Position numbers and translations under genes: made by a program
Part shown: piece by piece, positions 15,489 through 25,274 of the stretch
Layout of the letters: the number at the start of each line of letters is the position of its first letter
Numbering within the stretch: position 1 is the first letter of the stretch
Notes under the pieces: model-generated
Told to the model about the DNA's origin: nothing
The model's database searches: none
The model's input: the letters and a program-made list of their open reading frames with translations, nothing else
Assembly: GCF_029094545.1 (NCBI RefSeq)
Contig: NZ_CP117835.1
Coordinates: forward strand, 1,406,001 to 1,470,000
Length of the DNA: 64,000 nt
Direction of reading: 5' to 3'
Source of the DNA: Alkalihalophilus pseudofirmus
GTDB lineage: Bacteria; Bacillota; Bacilli; Bacillales; Bacillaceae_D

Positions 15489-16985
15489 ATGCTTGTTAGA
15501 TGGATGAAACAACGGATGAAAAATCAACATCACCAGGAAACGGTCGAAGACGTATATACAATGCTCACTAAATCAAGTGACTTTTCTCAGTATGAACGCG
15601 AGCAAAATCAACGCACATATGAAATTAGTTATTTTCAGACATTAATTGATATTGATCGCTTGCATCGTGATATCTTACTCCACCTAGAAAAAGCAGAATC
15701 AGAAGATTTAGCAGCGCTCATTGAGCCTGTACCTATCCAAAATAAACTTATTACAACAAAAGCCCAAGATGTTCGCGATAAAGTCATGGAAGGGTTTATC
15801 GCTATTCGTGATAAGAATGACCCTTTTACTGTAGCTCTCATTGAAGCAGGGCTTGCAAGTGATCGTGAAGTAACAACCCCAGAGGTTGAGTTCAGCGTAT
15901 CAGGACCCCAAGAAGCATTCATCGAATCAATTGATACAAATATTAACTTAATTCGAAAACGATTACCGCTTCCTCAGCTGCAAGTGAAGGAACTGACTTT
16001 AGGGAAGCTGACAAAAACGAGAGTAGCGGTTATGTATGTGGAAGGGCTAGTTGATCAAGCAAATTTAGAGACGATGCTCCAGAGACTAAATGATATCGAA
16101 TATGATCAAGTGTTTGATTCGAGCAGTCTTGCTCAAATGATTACAGATAAAACAATGTCGATATTTCCTCAGCTTATTAATACTGAGCGTCCTGAGCGAG
16201 TATCTGCTGTGCTTGCTGAGGGTAAAGTAGCCTTTTTATGTGATGGTTCGCCTGAAGGTGTCTTTGGACCAGTTACCTTAGTTGAGTTCTTCTCTTCCTT
16301 AGAAGACTATTACCTTCCATGGCAGATTGCTTCTTCCGTACGTCTGTTGCGATTTATTTCAGTAGCATTTTCTATTTTAGCTACCCCTGTTTATGTTGCT
16401 GTCTTAACGTATCATTACGAACTCATTCCAAAAGATCTGTTGGCAACCATTATGGCGTCAAGGAGTAATATTCCTTTTCCTCCGTTAATTGAGGCCATCT
16501 TTTTAGAGATGACGATTGAACTTTTACGTGAAGCGGGGGCTAGACTCCCAACGAAAGTCGGTCAGACAATCGGTATCGTAGGAGGGATTGTCATCGGACA
16601 AGCCTCAGTTGAAGCTGGTTTAACGAGTAACGTTCTCCTGATTATTGTCGCTTTAGCAGCACTTGCATCATTTACTACACCAGTTTATCAAATGGGCAAT
16701 ACGATTCGTTTGATTCGCTTTCCATTTATTATTTCAGCGGCTTTATTAGGCGGAGTCGGTGTTGCCTTTTGCGGCTTGTATACATTAGCCCATCTTCTTC
16801 ATCTAACCTCGTTAGGAAGACCTTATTTATCACCGCTCTTCCCGCCGAGAATAAAAGATTGGAAGGACGCATTTATCAGAATGCCTTTTAATTATATGTC
16901 TGAGCGACCTGTTTACTTAAGGCCAAGAGATAAAGGGAGATTCAACTTTAAAAGAGCCATGGAAAAGCACGATATAGATGAATAA
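15489..16985 (+). CDS. Spore germination receptor A subunit (GerA family)
   Basis: 498 residues. It has a soluble N-terminal part (about 1-280, with DVYTMLTKSSDFSQYE, RLPLPQLQVKELTLGKLTKTRVAVMYVEGL and VAFLCDGSPEGVFGPVTLVEFFSSLEDYY) and then about five membrane helices with SRSNIPFPPLIEAIFLEMTIELLREAGARLPTKVGQTIGIVGG, all GerA-family hallmarks. It is part of an inner-membrane spore receptor or channel that senses germinants. The short hydrophilic tail is typical. It is first of a gerA-gerB-gerC set; which germinant is sensed cannot be read from sequence. Confidence 0.95.
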   Translation: MLVRWMKQRMKNQHHQETVEDVYTMLTKSSDFSQYEREQNQRTYEISYFQTLIDIDRLHRDILLHLEKAESEDLAALIEPVPIQNKLITTKAQDVRDKVMEGFIAIRDKNDPFTVALIEAGLASDREVTTPEVEFSVSGPQEAFIESIDTNINLIRKRLPLPQLQVKELTLGKLTKTRVAVMYVEGLVDQANLETMLQRLNDIEYDQVFDSSSLAQMITDKTMSIFPQLINTERPERVSAVLAEGKVAFLCDGSPEGVFGPVTLVEFFSSLEDYYLPWQIASSVRLLRFISVAFSILATPVYVAVLTYHYELIPKDLLATIMASRSNIPFPPLIEAIFLEMTIELLREAGARLPTKVGQTIGIVGGIVIGQASVEAGLTSNVLLIIVALAALASFTTPVYQMGNTIRLIRFPFIISAALLGGVGVAFCGLYTLAHLLHLTSLGRPYLSPLFPPRIKDWKDAFIRMPFNYMSERPVYLRPRDKGRFNFKRAMEKHDIDE

Positions 16986-17027
16986 CATTTAGATGAATAA
17001 AAGGGTATGTAGTATGGGGGTGATAGT

Positions 17028-18146
17028 ATGGGCAAGCCGATCAAAGAACAGTATCTGGTGTCAGGCTTTTTAGTCTTCTTTTTGATTCACGGAATGCAGA
17101 TTGGAATCGGTATTTTAGGGTTTCAGCGCGGTGTGGTCAAAGAGGCAGGGTATGATGCGTGGATTTCTGTCATTGGTGCAGGCATTTTTGTACACTTGAT
17201 TATCTTTTGTATTTACTTATTAGCGAAGCGGTCTAATGGAGACCTGATATTGATTCACCAAGAGCTGTTTGGTAAATGGATAGGGAATATTCTCAGTTTT
17301 TTTGTATGTATTTATTTTGTCTGCTTAGCGTCGATTGTCATGCGTGCTTATATTGAAATTATCCAAGTATGGATGTTTATTGACCTGCCGACTTGGGTGA
17401 TGGCCTTGATTGGATTTGGCCTATTCTATTATGTCGTAGCTGGGGGCTTTCGTTCTGTTGTCGGCTTGACATTCTTAGGTGTCATTATTCCCATCCCTCT
17501 ATTTTTAATTTTATTAATGCCGCTTGAGTTTGCCCATTTCATTAATTTAGTTCCAGTATTGAAGCATACCATAGTGGAACTTGCTTTAGGTGCAAAAGAA
17601 ACGACATTAAGTTTTTTAGGCTTTGAGATATTGCTTTTATATTACCCTTTTCTAAAGAACAGGGAATTCTCACAAAAGTGGGCACAGCTCGGAGCGTTTG
17701 CGACAACTTTTATCTATACCATCATCATGCTGATCAGTTTGGCTTTTTATTCGGAGGAACAATTAAATAAAACGATATGGGCGACACTCAGTCTGTTTAA
17801 AGTTGTACAGCTGCCGTTTCTTGAGAGGTTTGAATACATTGGGGTCGCTCTTTGGGTCTTGTTTATTGCTCCTAATATTGCTCTCGCACTGTGGGCAGCA
17901 AGCAGAGGGGCGAAACGAATTTTTCATATGAACCAGCGTGTCGCTTTGTTTATTTCATTAGTATTAGTGTCATTTATTATGATCTCTTTGCCTACTCGTC
18001 AAGAAATCAGTATCTTTGCCGACTGGGTCAGTACGTTTGGCTTCTATTTTGTCTTTGCCTATATTCCATTACTTGTTATTATTCAAACGATTGTTATGAA
18101 AGTGAAAAAAGGGAGGGGAGATCATGAGAAAACGACTTCTATGTAA
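17028..18146 (+). CDS. Spore germination receptor B subunit (GerB family)
   Basis: 372 residues, ten predicted membrane helices, of the amino acid permease-like GerB family (endospore germination permease). Starts GKPIKEQYLVSGFLVFFLIHGMQIGIGILGFQRGVVKEAGYDAW, typical for the first two helices. It is thought to hold the germinant-binding pocket, by analogy with APC transporters and GerBB. It lies 42 bases after gerA with a GGGGG-type site, and its last 23 bases overlap gerC. Confidence 0.94.
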   Translation: MGKPIKEQYLVSGFLVFFLIHGMQIGIGILGFQRGVVKEAGYDAWISVIGAGIFVHLIIFCIYLLAKRSNGDLILIHQELFGKWIGNILSFFVCIYFVCLASIVMRAYIEIIQVWMFIDLPTWVMALIGFGLFYYVVAGGFRSVVGLTFLGVIIPIPLFLILLMPLEFAHFINLVPVLKHTIVELALGAKETTLSFLGFEILLLYYPFLKNREFSQKWAQLGAFATTFIYTIIMLISLAFYSEEQLNKTIWATLSLFKVVQLPFLERFEYIGVALWVLFIAPNIALALWAASRGAKRIFHMNQRVALFISLVLVSFIMISLPTRQEISIFADWVSTFGFYFVFAYIPLLVIIQTIVMKVKKGRGDHEKTTSM

Positions 18147-19224
18147 CCTGTTTCTCTTGCTCTTCATCCTCTCAGGCTGTATTGAAACGAGGATTATTGA
18201 TGAAATTGCCGTAATACGTACGGTCGCTTTTGATACGGACGGGGAGCAAAATCTCTCAATGACAGTTAGTTTTCCTATTTTTCTTGAACAAGGACAGGAA
18301 AATATTCAAGAAAGAGATATTATTACAGCCGACGCTGAAACGGTAAAAGGGGCGAGGATCTTATTAACCGAGAAATCTCAGAAGCCTCTTGAATTTGGAC
18401 AGCTGAATGTAGTGTTGATTGGGGAAGAGCTTGCCACAAAAGGAGTAGAAGAGGCTATTGATTCTCTATACAGGGATGCTTCAGTAGGTAATCGAATTAC
18501 ATTGGCTTTAGTTAAAGGCAGGGCACAAGATATCGTAGAAGCAAATTTAGGCGGGGGAGAACAGACAGGAGTTTATTTATCTGATCTAGTTCAGCAGAAT
18601 ATGGAGACAAACACAATCCCAGCAACGAACATGCACGAATTTCTGTTTAGTTTATATAATGACGCGAGGGACCCTTTCTTACCCGTTTTAGCTATTGAAA
18701 ATGATCGAGTTGGAATAACCGGTACAGCTCTTTTTAAAGATGATAAATATATACGTACTCTTACTTTAGATGATTCATTCATCTTAAAATTAATGACGAC
18801 ACCGACGAAAAGAGTGTCAAGACAATTTTATGTACAAACAGGAGATCAACAAGCTGTTGTTGTACTAGAAAAGATTTTCAGCAACCGAAAACGCTCAATT
18901 GATAAAACAGGACCTTATCCAAAATATACAATTGAGATTGATTTACAGGCAGAGATTATTGATTATACCGGAAAAATGAATTTGGATGAGGATGATTTAA
19001 TCGCAGATATTGAAACCCAAATTGAAGAGAAAATATCTACAAGAGGAAAAGCACTGCTCGAACAGTTTCGAGATGAAGGGGTGGACCCTGTCGCAGTTGG
19101 TGAGAAATTTCGAAGTACAACACGTGACTGGAAACCAGAACAATGGGAGACGGAGATTTATCAAACGATGGAATTTGATGTAAAGACGAATGTCGAGATC
19201 CTTAGTTCCGGTGCGATTGAGTAA
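18124..19224 (+). CDS. Spore germination receptor C subunit (GerC lipoprotein)
   Basis: 366 residues. Lipoprotein signal with lipobox LSGC (Cys19), then the Ger(x)C domains: ETRIIDEIAVIRTVAFDTD at the start, GQLNVVLIGEELA, a middle domain, and a C-terminal domain. In the last, EEKISTRGKALLEQFRDEGVDPVAVGEKFRS is the conserved helical region. It is anchored on the outer face of the inner spore membrane and needed for receptor function. It overlaps gerB by 23 bases, indicating coupled translation. A terminator follows. Confidence 0.94.
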   Translation: MRKRLLCNLFLLLFILSGCIETRIIDEIAVIRTVAFDTDGEQNLSMTVSFPIFLEQGQENIQERDIITADAETVKGARILLTEKSQKPLEFGQLNVVLIGEELATKGVEEAIDSLYRDASVGNRITLALVKGRAQDIVEANLGGGEQTGVYLSDLVQQNMETNTIPATNMHEFLFSLYNDARDPFLPVLAIENDRVGITGTALFKDDKYIRTLTLDDSFILKLMTTPTKRVSRQFYVQTGDQQAVVVLEKIFSNRKRSIDKTGPYPKYTIEIDLQAEIIDYTGKMNLDEDDLIADIETQIEEKISTRGKALLEQFRDEGVDPVAVGEKFRSTTRDWKPEQWETEIYQTMEFDVKTNVEILSSGAIE

Positions 19225-19327
19225 GAGCTAGACATGAATCAATGTAGAATAAAAAAACGGATAAAATGGCGGCATAAAATAATTGAAGCGAGCATAAACT
19301 AATAAAGGTTTGAACAAAATGAAGGTA

Positions 19328-19364
19328 TCATACATTCGTTGCAGTGCATGTATGATCCTTTTTC
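19328..19364 (+). terminator. Terminator of the ger operon
   Basis: Stem ATCATACAT / ATGTATGAT, loop about 12 bases, then CCTTTTT. It lies about 100 bases after gerC and before the M23 gene. Confidence 0.75.
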
Positions 19365-19383
19365 ATGAGGTAAGGAGGAAGAA

Positions 19384-20169
19384 ATGATCGATATTATTAA
19401 GCGTTTTTGTATTGCAGTAGCATTAGGGTTATGTATAGGGATTTTATTTTTAGGAACACAAACAGCTAAGGCAGAAGAAAAAAATAATGTATTGAAAGTA
19501 GATGAACAATCGCTCATTTGGCCTACGGTAGGTGAAGTTTCAGACACTTTTGGAACACGAGAAGGAAAACATTTCGGCATTGATATTGCTGCGGTAGAAG
19601 GGACACCGGTCGTCTCGGCAGCTGACGGCATGGTAAGTAAATCGTATTATTCTGATACATATGGAGAAGTCGTCTTTATTGAACATGAAAATGGATATGA
19701 AACGGTCTATGCTCATTTGCATGACCGGTTTGTTTCGGAGGGACAAGCTATAGAGGGTGGATCACAGCTTGGGACTGTCGGTAATACCGGAAGATCTCAG
19801 GGAAATCACTTGCATTTTGAAGTGCATGACGGAAGCTGGAATATTGATAAATCAGAAGCGATAGATCCTTTATTCGTCTTATCTGAAAAAGATTCGGACC
19901 GGTATGCAGCCTTGTCATTAGATTCTGCTTATGAAAATGATACAGAAGATTCTGAGGCTGTTTATGTTATGAGCAATCTACATGCAATGGGAAAAGCGGG
20001 TGATCAAGAAAGAAATGTTGTAGGACAACCAGTGAAGATGGTTGAGAGCGGGGACACATTATGGTCGATCAGTCAGCTGTATGATACATCTATTGAAGAG
20101 TTAATGGAGTGGAACGGGTTATCTGATGAGGCTATTATAGTAGGTGACTTATTGATTGTTGATCAATAA
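19384..20169 (+). CDS. M23 (LytM) metallo-endopeptidase with C-terminal LysM
   Basis: 261 residues. N-terminal signal peptide or anchor (hydrophobic 8-25, AKAEE cleavage site). An M23/LytM domain follows (about 40-165) with the zinc ligands in HFGID (H63, D67) and HLHFE (H142 and zinc H144), then a linker. One LysM domain at the C-terminus (VESGDTLWSISQLYDTSIEELMEWNGLSDEAIIVGDLLIV) binds peptidoglycan. All key zinc residues are present, so it is likely active, unlike SpoIIQ of B. subtilis. Sitting after the ger operon and with its own AAGGAGG site, it may work on spore or sporulating-cell wall, but the timing is not shown. Confidence 0.9.
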   Translation: MIDIIKRFCIAVALGLCIGILFLGTQTAKAEEKNNVLKVDEQSLIWPTVGEVSDTFGTREGKHFGIDIAAVEGTPVVSAADGMVSKSYYSDTYGEVVFIEHENGYETVYAHLHDRFVSEGQAIEGGSQLGTVGNTGRSQGNHLHFEVHDGSWNIDKSEAIDPLFVLSEKDSDRYAALSLDSAYENDTEDSEAVYVMSNLHAMGKAGDQERNVVGQPVKMVESGDTLWSISQLYDTSIEELMEWNGLSDEAIIVGDLLIVDQ

Positions 20170-20184
20170 ATATATGGAAGTAAT

Positions 20185-20216
20185 AAGCGTGCCTACGTTA
20201 GGCACGCTTATTTTTA
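20185..20216 (+). terminator. Terminator after the M23-LysM gene
   Basis: Stem AAGCGTGCCT / AGGCACGCTT with a small loop, followed by a T-rich stretch. Confidence 0.88.
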
Positions 20217-20346
20217 TACAAAGAGTTATTAGAAGAGTTACTAGAAGATTTACTTAAGATTTACTTTATGAAGAGCTCTGTAAAAAGAGAAAAGCATATG
20301 GTAGAATAATGTCTATGAAACTTGGAAAAGGTAGAAGGTTGTGGAC

Positions 20347-20733
20347 ATGAAGGAACGAGTTATAGTTAGTACTGAACTTTTTCAGTGGTTAAATCAACAA
20401 ACGGATCTAACGTCCAATCAAGTGGATCTTGTAGATGGTTTTGTATTCATGCTTCAAAAAATGAATAAACACGGTTCTATTCGCTTAATAGGTGAACGTA
20501 AGGTACATCCAAGGTTTTGGAGGACTCACGATAAGACATTTGGATACAGGCTTATGGGAAAAAAGAAAAAAACACAGATTGCTCTTTTATATCAATTTTA
20601 TGTAGATGTCGCTTTTGCGGAAGGACTTGTGTTTACAGAGGATGAAGCAATACAGCTGACAGACCGGGGGAAGATCTATTTAAAAATGCACCGAGAAGAC
20701 CAGCTAGAAACGCTATTTCAACATATTTGGTAA
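20347..20733 (+). CDS. Conserved hypothetical protein
   Basis: 128 residues from ATG 20347, which has AAGG nine bases upstream; a GTG at 20341 is too close to that site. The protein is soluble with no signal peptide. It looks like a small winged-helix-like fold (segments FQWLNQQTDLTSNQ and ...FTEDEAIQLTDRGKIYLKMHREDQLETLFQHIW), the last part similar to DNA-binding winged helices with a 'T..G..YL' turn. I do not recognise the family. It stands alone between the M23 gene and the PHP gene. Confidence 0.7.
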   Translation: MKERVIVSTELFQWLNQQTDLTSNQVDLVDGFVFMLQKMNKHGSIRLIGERKVHPRFWRTHDKTFGYRLMGKKKKTQIALLYQFYVDVAFAEGLVFTEDEAIQLTDRGKIYLKMHREDQLETLFQHIW

Positions 20734-20830
20734 TGTGTGAAGGTGTCAGAATTTTTGAGAATTTGATACATTTTGGTTTGGGGTTTGATACAATAAAAAG
20801 GACTATACATAACTTGTCTGGAGGCTGAAA

Positions 20831-21643
20831 ATGAAGACTGATTATCATAATCACCTGGAAAAAGGTGAACTTACACTTGACTATTTGAAGCAGTTTACCG
20901 ATCAAGCGAAAGCAAAGGATATCGAACATTTCGGTATTTCTGAACATGCTTATCATTTCTACCAAACAAAAGATATTTTAAGTAATCCATGGGTTGATGC
21001 TAGAAGATACTATGACATGGAGGATTATGTTTCTCTTTTTCATCAGGCATGGGATGCCAATATTGATGTGAAAATGTCCATTGAGATGGATTATACTCCC
21101 GGAAACCACCAAGAAATGAAGCATTTTATTGAGCAATATGATTTTGATTACGTGATTGGAAGTATTCACTGGGTTGGAGATTTTGGCATTGACTTAGCTG
21201 AGTTTAGAGCCGAGTGGGATAAACGAGATTTATATGATACATATCGAGGGTATTACGACCAAGTTATTACATTAGCTGAGTCAAATTTATTTGATATCGT
21301 TGGGCATCTTGATTTGGTGAAGATATTTAAATATGTGCCAGAGGATGAATCGTTCCTGCTTGAGCAGTATGACAGGGCAACGACAGCTTTAGCTAATTCA
21401 AAAACATGCGTGGAAATTAGTACTGCGGGGCTTAGAAAGCCGGTAGGAGAGCTGTACCCGGACCCGCGTCTATTGAAGATGTGCTATGACAAGAAGATTC
21501 CTATTGTACTGAGCTCTGATGCACATGAACCTGACCATGTCGGGGCTGACTTTGACCAAGCCATTGATTTTGCAAAATCAGCTGGCTATACCTCACTTAT
21601 GACATTTGAAAAAGGAAAACGAAAAGAAGTTCCTTTAGGATAA
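20831..21643 (+). CDS. PHP-domain phosphatase (histidinol-phosphatase type)
   Basis: 270 residues. PHP metal-site motifs: DYHNHLEKG at the N-terminus (HxH), SEHAY, the glutamate in MSIEMDY, GSIHWV, DIVGHLDLVK, and SSDAHEPDHVG near the end (DxH). Fold and length agree with HisJ/HisK-type histidinol-phosphatases, which hydrolyse L-histidinol phosphate, but related PHP enzymes act on other phosphate esters. No other his gene lies in the window. A TCTGGAGG site precedes ATG 20831 and a terminator follows at 21647. Confidence 0.85.
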   Translation: MKTDYHNHLEKGELTLDYLKQFTDQAKAKDIEHFGISEHAYHFYQTKDILSNPWVDARRYYDMEDYVSLFHQAWDANIDVKMSIEMDYTPGNHQEMKHFIEQYDFDYVIGSIHWVGDFGIDLAEFRAEWDKRDLYDTYRGYYDQVITLAESNLFDIVGHLDLVKIFKYVPEDESFLLEQYDRATTALANSKTCVEISTAGLRKPVGELYPDPRLLKMCYDKKIPIVLSSDAHEPDHVGADFDQAIDFAKSAGYTSLMTFEKGKRKEVPLG

Positions 21644-21646
21644 GCA

Positions 21647-21680
21647 AAACGAGATGGCAAGAAGCCATCTCGTTTTTTTG
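21647..21680. terminator. Bidirectional terminator between the PHP gene and serA
   Basis: Stem AAACGAGATGGC / GCCATCTCGTTT around a short loop, with T's after it on the plus strand and partly A-rich sequence before it. It lies between two convergent genes. Confidence 0.88.
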
Positions 21681-21704
21681 GTCCTTATATTCGTTCGAAT
21701 CAGA

Positions 21705-23327
21705 TTAGCCTTCGATCCTATCAGCAAACTGAATATCTTCAATTTTGCGTACCGCCTTTAAAACGTCTTCTTCTACTGTTTTATCAACGGTAATCATCAT
21801 GATGGCTTCGCCGCCTTCTTGCTTACGACCTACTTGCATCGTCGCAATATTTACATCATGTTCAGCTAATAATTGACCAATGCGCCCGATTACCCCTGGT
21901 TTATCATTATGCTGGATATATAAAAGGTGGCCTTGTGGAACAAAATCAACATTAAAGCCATTGATGCTTACGATTCTTGCTCCGTATTCTTTGATATATG
22001 TTCCTTTAATGTCAAAATGACGGTCTTCACCGTGTACGACAGCATGAATTAAGTTAGAATAACCGAACGTATTTTCAACATGCTTCTCACCATAGGTAAT
22101 GCCTCTTTCTTTAGCAATAAGAGCAGCATTGACATCATTTACGGCTGCATCTACGCGAGGCTGAAGGAAGCCTGCTATAAGGCTGCGTGTCGTAATTGAT
22201 GTTTCAAGATCAGTAATATTTCCGCCGTAATACACTTCGATTTCTTGTACAGGGGTTTTCATAACTTGAGATAATAAGTTACCCATGCGCTTCGTTAAGT
22301 CATAATAAGGCTGGATTTTTTCATAAATCTCTTTAGATAAAGTAGGCAGGTTAATTGAATTAGTAGCCGGCTGCCCTTCTAAGAAACGGATCACTTCCTC
22401 AGAAACTTGTGATGCTACATTTAACTGTGCTTCTTTTGTAGAAGCTGCAATATGCGGAGTTGCAATGACATTATCAAACTCAAGCAGTTCCTTATCTTGT
22501 GCAGGCTCTTCTTCAAATACATCCAGAGCCGCACCAGCAATATGACCGTTGGCTAAATAATGTTTGAGGGCTGATTCATCAATAATTCCGCCTCTGGCAC
22601 AGTTGATTAAGAAGACACCTTGCTTTGTTTTAGCGATATTCTCCATACCTAGAATACCCTTTGTTTCTTTTGTAAGAGGCGTATGAACAGTGATGATATC
22701 TGATTGCGCAAGAACATCATCTAAGCTAGCAGGGGTCACACCGATTTTTTCAGCTCTTGCCTTTGTTAAAAATGGATCAAAAACAAGTAAAGACATTTCA
22801 AAAGCGCGAGCTCTCTTAGCAATTTGTGTACCAATACGGCCAAAACCAACGATTCCTAATGTTTTACCGCGAAGCTCAGAGCCTTGGAATGCTTTACGAT
22901 TCCATTCACCCGCTTTAATAGATGCATTAGCTTGAGGAATTTTACGTAATAATGAGCTAATCATGGCAAATGTGTGTTCAGCTGTAGAAATCGTATTTCC
23001 ATCTGGTGCATTAACAACAACCACACCGTGTTTTGTGGCAGCGTCTAAATCAATATTATCAACGCCGACTCCTGCACGAGCGACAATTTTTAGATTAGGC
23101 ATTTTTTGCAGTAGTTCCTCTGTCACTTTCGTAGCGCTTCTCACGAGCAGAGCGTCAAATTGTGTAAGATCTTCTACCTCATCAACATAGGCTTCTACGC
23201 AATGTACATTGGCATTTTCGAGCAAAGGAAGCAACCCTTCTTGACTCATCGCATCAGATACTAAAATGTGATACTTAGCTGTTCTCTCTGTAGTCTTTTC
23301 CTTTTCAATCACTGCTTGCTTGTTCAT
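21705..23327 (-). CDS. serA: D-3-phosphoglycerate dehydrogenase
   Basis: 540 residues, slightly longer than B. subtilis SerA because of a basic/polar N-terminal extension (about 17 residues before AKYHILVSDAMS). Domains: substrate binding, NAD-binding core (GKTLGIVGFGRIGTQIAKRA), catalytic Arg/Glu/His region (INCARGGIIDESAL, TPHIAASTKEAQ), the intervening (ASB) domain, and a C-terminal ACT domain (LYIQHNDKPGVIGRIGQLLAEHDVNIATMQVGR) for serine feedback. First step of serine synthesis. It is preceded by a T-box leader. The extra N-terminal residues could mean that a later start is used, but the RBS supports this one. Confidence 0.96.
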   Translation of the reverse strand: MNKQAVIEKEKTTERTAKYHILVSDAMSQEGLLPLLENANVHCVEAYVDEVEDLTQFDALLVRSATKVTEELLQKMPNLKIVARAGVGVDNIDLDAATKHGVVVVNAPDGNTISTAEHTFAMISSLLRKIPQANASIKAGEWNRKAFQGSELRGKTLGIVGFGRIGTQIAKRARAFEMSLLVFDPFLTKARAEKIGVTPASLDDVLAQSDIITVHTPLTKETKGILGMENIAKTKQGVFLINCARGGIIDESALKHYLANGHIAGAALDVFEEEPAQDKELLEFDNVIATPHIAASTKEAQLNVASQVSEEVIRFLEGQPATNSINLPTLSKEIYEKIQPYYDLTKRMGNLLSQVMKTPVQEIEVYYGGNITDLETSITTRSLIAGFLQPRVDAAVNDVNAALIAKERGITYGEKHVENTFGYSNLIHAVVHGEDRHFDIKGTYIKEYGARIVSINGFNVDFVPQGHLLYIQHNDKPGVIGRIGQLLAEHDVNIATMQVGRKQEGGEAIMMITVDKTVEEDVLKAVRKIEDIQFADRIEG

Positions 23328-23399
23328 TCTCCACCACTCCCTTAAATTATCCTTATCTAAAAATGATTTATTTGAGCAACATGGTTAGACCATGAAAGC

Positions 23400-23675
23400 G
23401 CTACAACAAAAAGAACCTTCTGCCCACACGAATCGAATCGTGAGGGGCGGAAGGTTCTAACCGCGGTGCCACCCTCATTTATGTGTTAGATATAACACAT
23501 CTCAGGGGAGAATTAACTCCAAAGATAACGGATCATCCGAGCTGATCTACTCCAGTAGGTTTCAATCAGCCAACTCAGAAGGGCTATCTGAAATGATCCA
23601 TGTTAGTTCACACCAGCCACTAACTCTCTGTAAAATGGATTCCATTTCTTCATTCTTCATCAACGTTTTATAATT
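23400..23675 (-). ncRNA. T-box leader of serA (serine-type)
   Basis: On the minus strand the leader contains the T-box sequence agggtggcaccgcgg (plus 23461-23475). Upstream of it is a Stem I region with gagagttagtgg and gaac elements, and the stretch cagatagcccttctgag. The codon AGC (Ser) falls in the specifier position (plus 23583-23585). Serine-tRNA sensing fits the serA target. The exact secondary structure was not computed, so the specifier call is an inference. Confidence 0.9.
23409..23457 (-). terminator. T-box terminator hairpin
   Basis: Read on the minus strand, GAACCTTCCGCC pairs with GGCAGAAGGTTC, with further inner pairing of the acgattcga region, followed by TTTTTG. It begins just after the T-box sequence, as expected for the alternative terminator. 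Confidence 0.9.
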
Positions 23676-23890
23676 TATCATTCATTTTTATTAAGTCTAA
23701 GAAGTCTAATTGTTTGATAATTTATCATATTAAAATCTTTCTGTCAAACCTATTTTGAATGCGAGAGTACTTTATGAGAGTGCACTTTCTTTTGGACAAA
23801 ATACGATCAATAGATTCCTCTCCCAAAAGATTCCTCGTCTGCTTCTGATCCATCTAATTATTTCATATGGTAATAACAAGGGGTGATCAG

Positions 23891-24970
23891 ATGGAATACA
23901 CCGTAAAACAAGGCGATACACTGGCTAAAGTAGCCAATCAATTTGGCATTAGACCATTTGACTTATTGTTATTTAACTCGCATCTTACTTCTGAAATCGA
24001 CTATATCTATCCAGGCCAACTATTACATATTCCAGCCAGTACTGACAACCAAAATGCAGCTGGTAGTAGTTGGGAAGAATACGGACCAAGCGATCTTGAA
24101 AAAGATATTCCGTTCTTTCGTTCGATGGGTGCGCGGGTAGAAGTAATTGGTTACTCTGTTATGAAAAAACCAATTTATGCGATTGTTATTGGCAGTGGGA
24201 AGAAATCCATTTTTTATTCAGCAGGCTGGCATGCAAATGAGTGGCATACGACGAAATTTTTAGTGCAATTTTTAAAGGAATGCTTAGCAGCTGGTCATAA
24301 GAACAAAAAGATGTATGGGTATGATGTTGCAAAATGGTTAAAAGAGGTAAAGTTATTCGCCGTACCGCTTGTTAATCCTGACGGTATCGAACTTGTGATG
24401 CAAGGGATCTATGATAAGCATCCTCATTATGATGAAGTATTAAAAATAAATAAGGGGATGACTCGGTTTGAACATTGGTCAAGTAACATTAGAGGGGTGG
24501 ATCTTAATCACCAGTGGCCTGCGGGGTGGGAGCGAGAAGCAGATGAGAGTCCGCAAATGCCGTGGAGCAGGCATTACAGCGGAACGGCCCCGCTCACTGA
24601 ACCTGAGGCAAAGGCTGTACACAGACTAACGCTGCGCAATACGTTTAGTTATGTGTTGGCTTTTCACTCACAAGGACAAGTGATTTATTGGGGTTACAGA
24701 GGATACGAACCGAAAGAAAGTGAAGACATGGTCAAAAGATTGTCATTAGCAAGCTCCTATACACCTGTTCATACGGCTGACAGTGATGGAGGGTATAAAG
24801 ACTGGTTTATACAAGAAACTGGTAGGCCTGGCTTCACGATTGAGGTAGGAGTTGGAGTTAACCCCCTATCAAATCACAGCTATGCTGAAATATGGTCCAA
24901 TGCCGTTATGCTGGCGTTAGAAGGACTCACTCTCCATACTCTTTATAATGAAAAAAGCAGGCTGCCTTAA
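23891..24970 (+). CDS. LysM-M14 peptidase, gamma-D-glutamyl-L-diamino acid endopeptidase type
   Basis: 359 residues from ATG 23891 after a GGGGTGAT site. N-terminal LysM (MEYTVKQGDTLAKVANQFGI...GQLLHIP, about 1-50), then an M14 zinc carboxypeptidase-like domain with ligands in GWHANEWH (H114, E117) and H259 (LAFHSQGQ), and catalytic E318 in FTIEVG. It resembles endopeptidase I of Lysinibacillus sphaericus and B. subtilis YqgT, which cut gamma-D-Glu-meso-Dap bonds of peptidoglycan peptides. There is no signal peptide, so it may act inside the cell on recycled peptides or in sporulation. The terminator overlaps its end. Confidence 0.9.
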   Translation: MEYTVKQGDTLAKVANQFGIRPFDLLLFNSHLTSEIDYIYPGQLLHIPASTDNQNAAGSSWEEYGPSDLEKDIPFFRSMGARVEVIGYSVMKKPIYAIVIGSGKKSIFYSAGWHANEWHTTKFLVQFLKECLAAGHKNKKMYGYDVAKWLKEVKLFAVPLVNPDGIELVMQGIYDKHPHYDEVLKINKGMTRFEHWSSNIRGVDLNHQWPAGWEREADESPQMPWSRHYSGTAPLTEPEAKAVHRLTLRNTFSYVLAFHSQGQVIYWGYRGYEPKESEDMVKRLSLASSYTPVHTADSDGGYKDWFIQETGRPGFTIEVGVGVNPLSNHSYAEIWSNAVMLALEGLTLHTLYNEKSRLP

Positions 24971-24986
24971 AAGGCAGTCTGCTTTA
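24952..24986. terminator. Bidirectional terminator between the M14 peptidase gene and fer
   Basis: Stem AAAGCAGGCTGCCTT / AAGGCAGTCTGCTTT with a very short loop; it contains the stop codon of the peptidase gene. Convergent fer lies on the other side. Confidence 0.85.
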
Positions 24987-25001
24987 AATGTAATAATGAT
25001 C

Positions 25002-25274
<273 letters not shown>

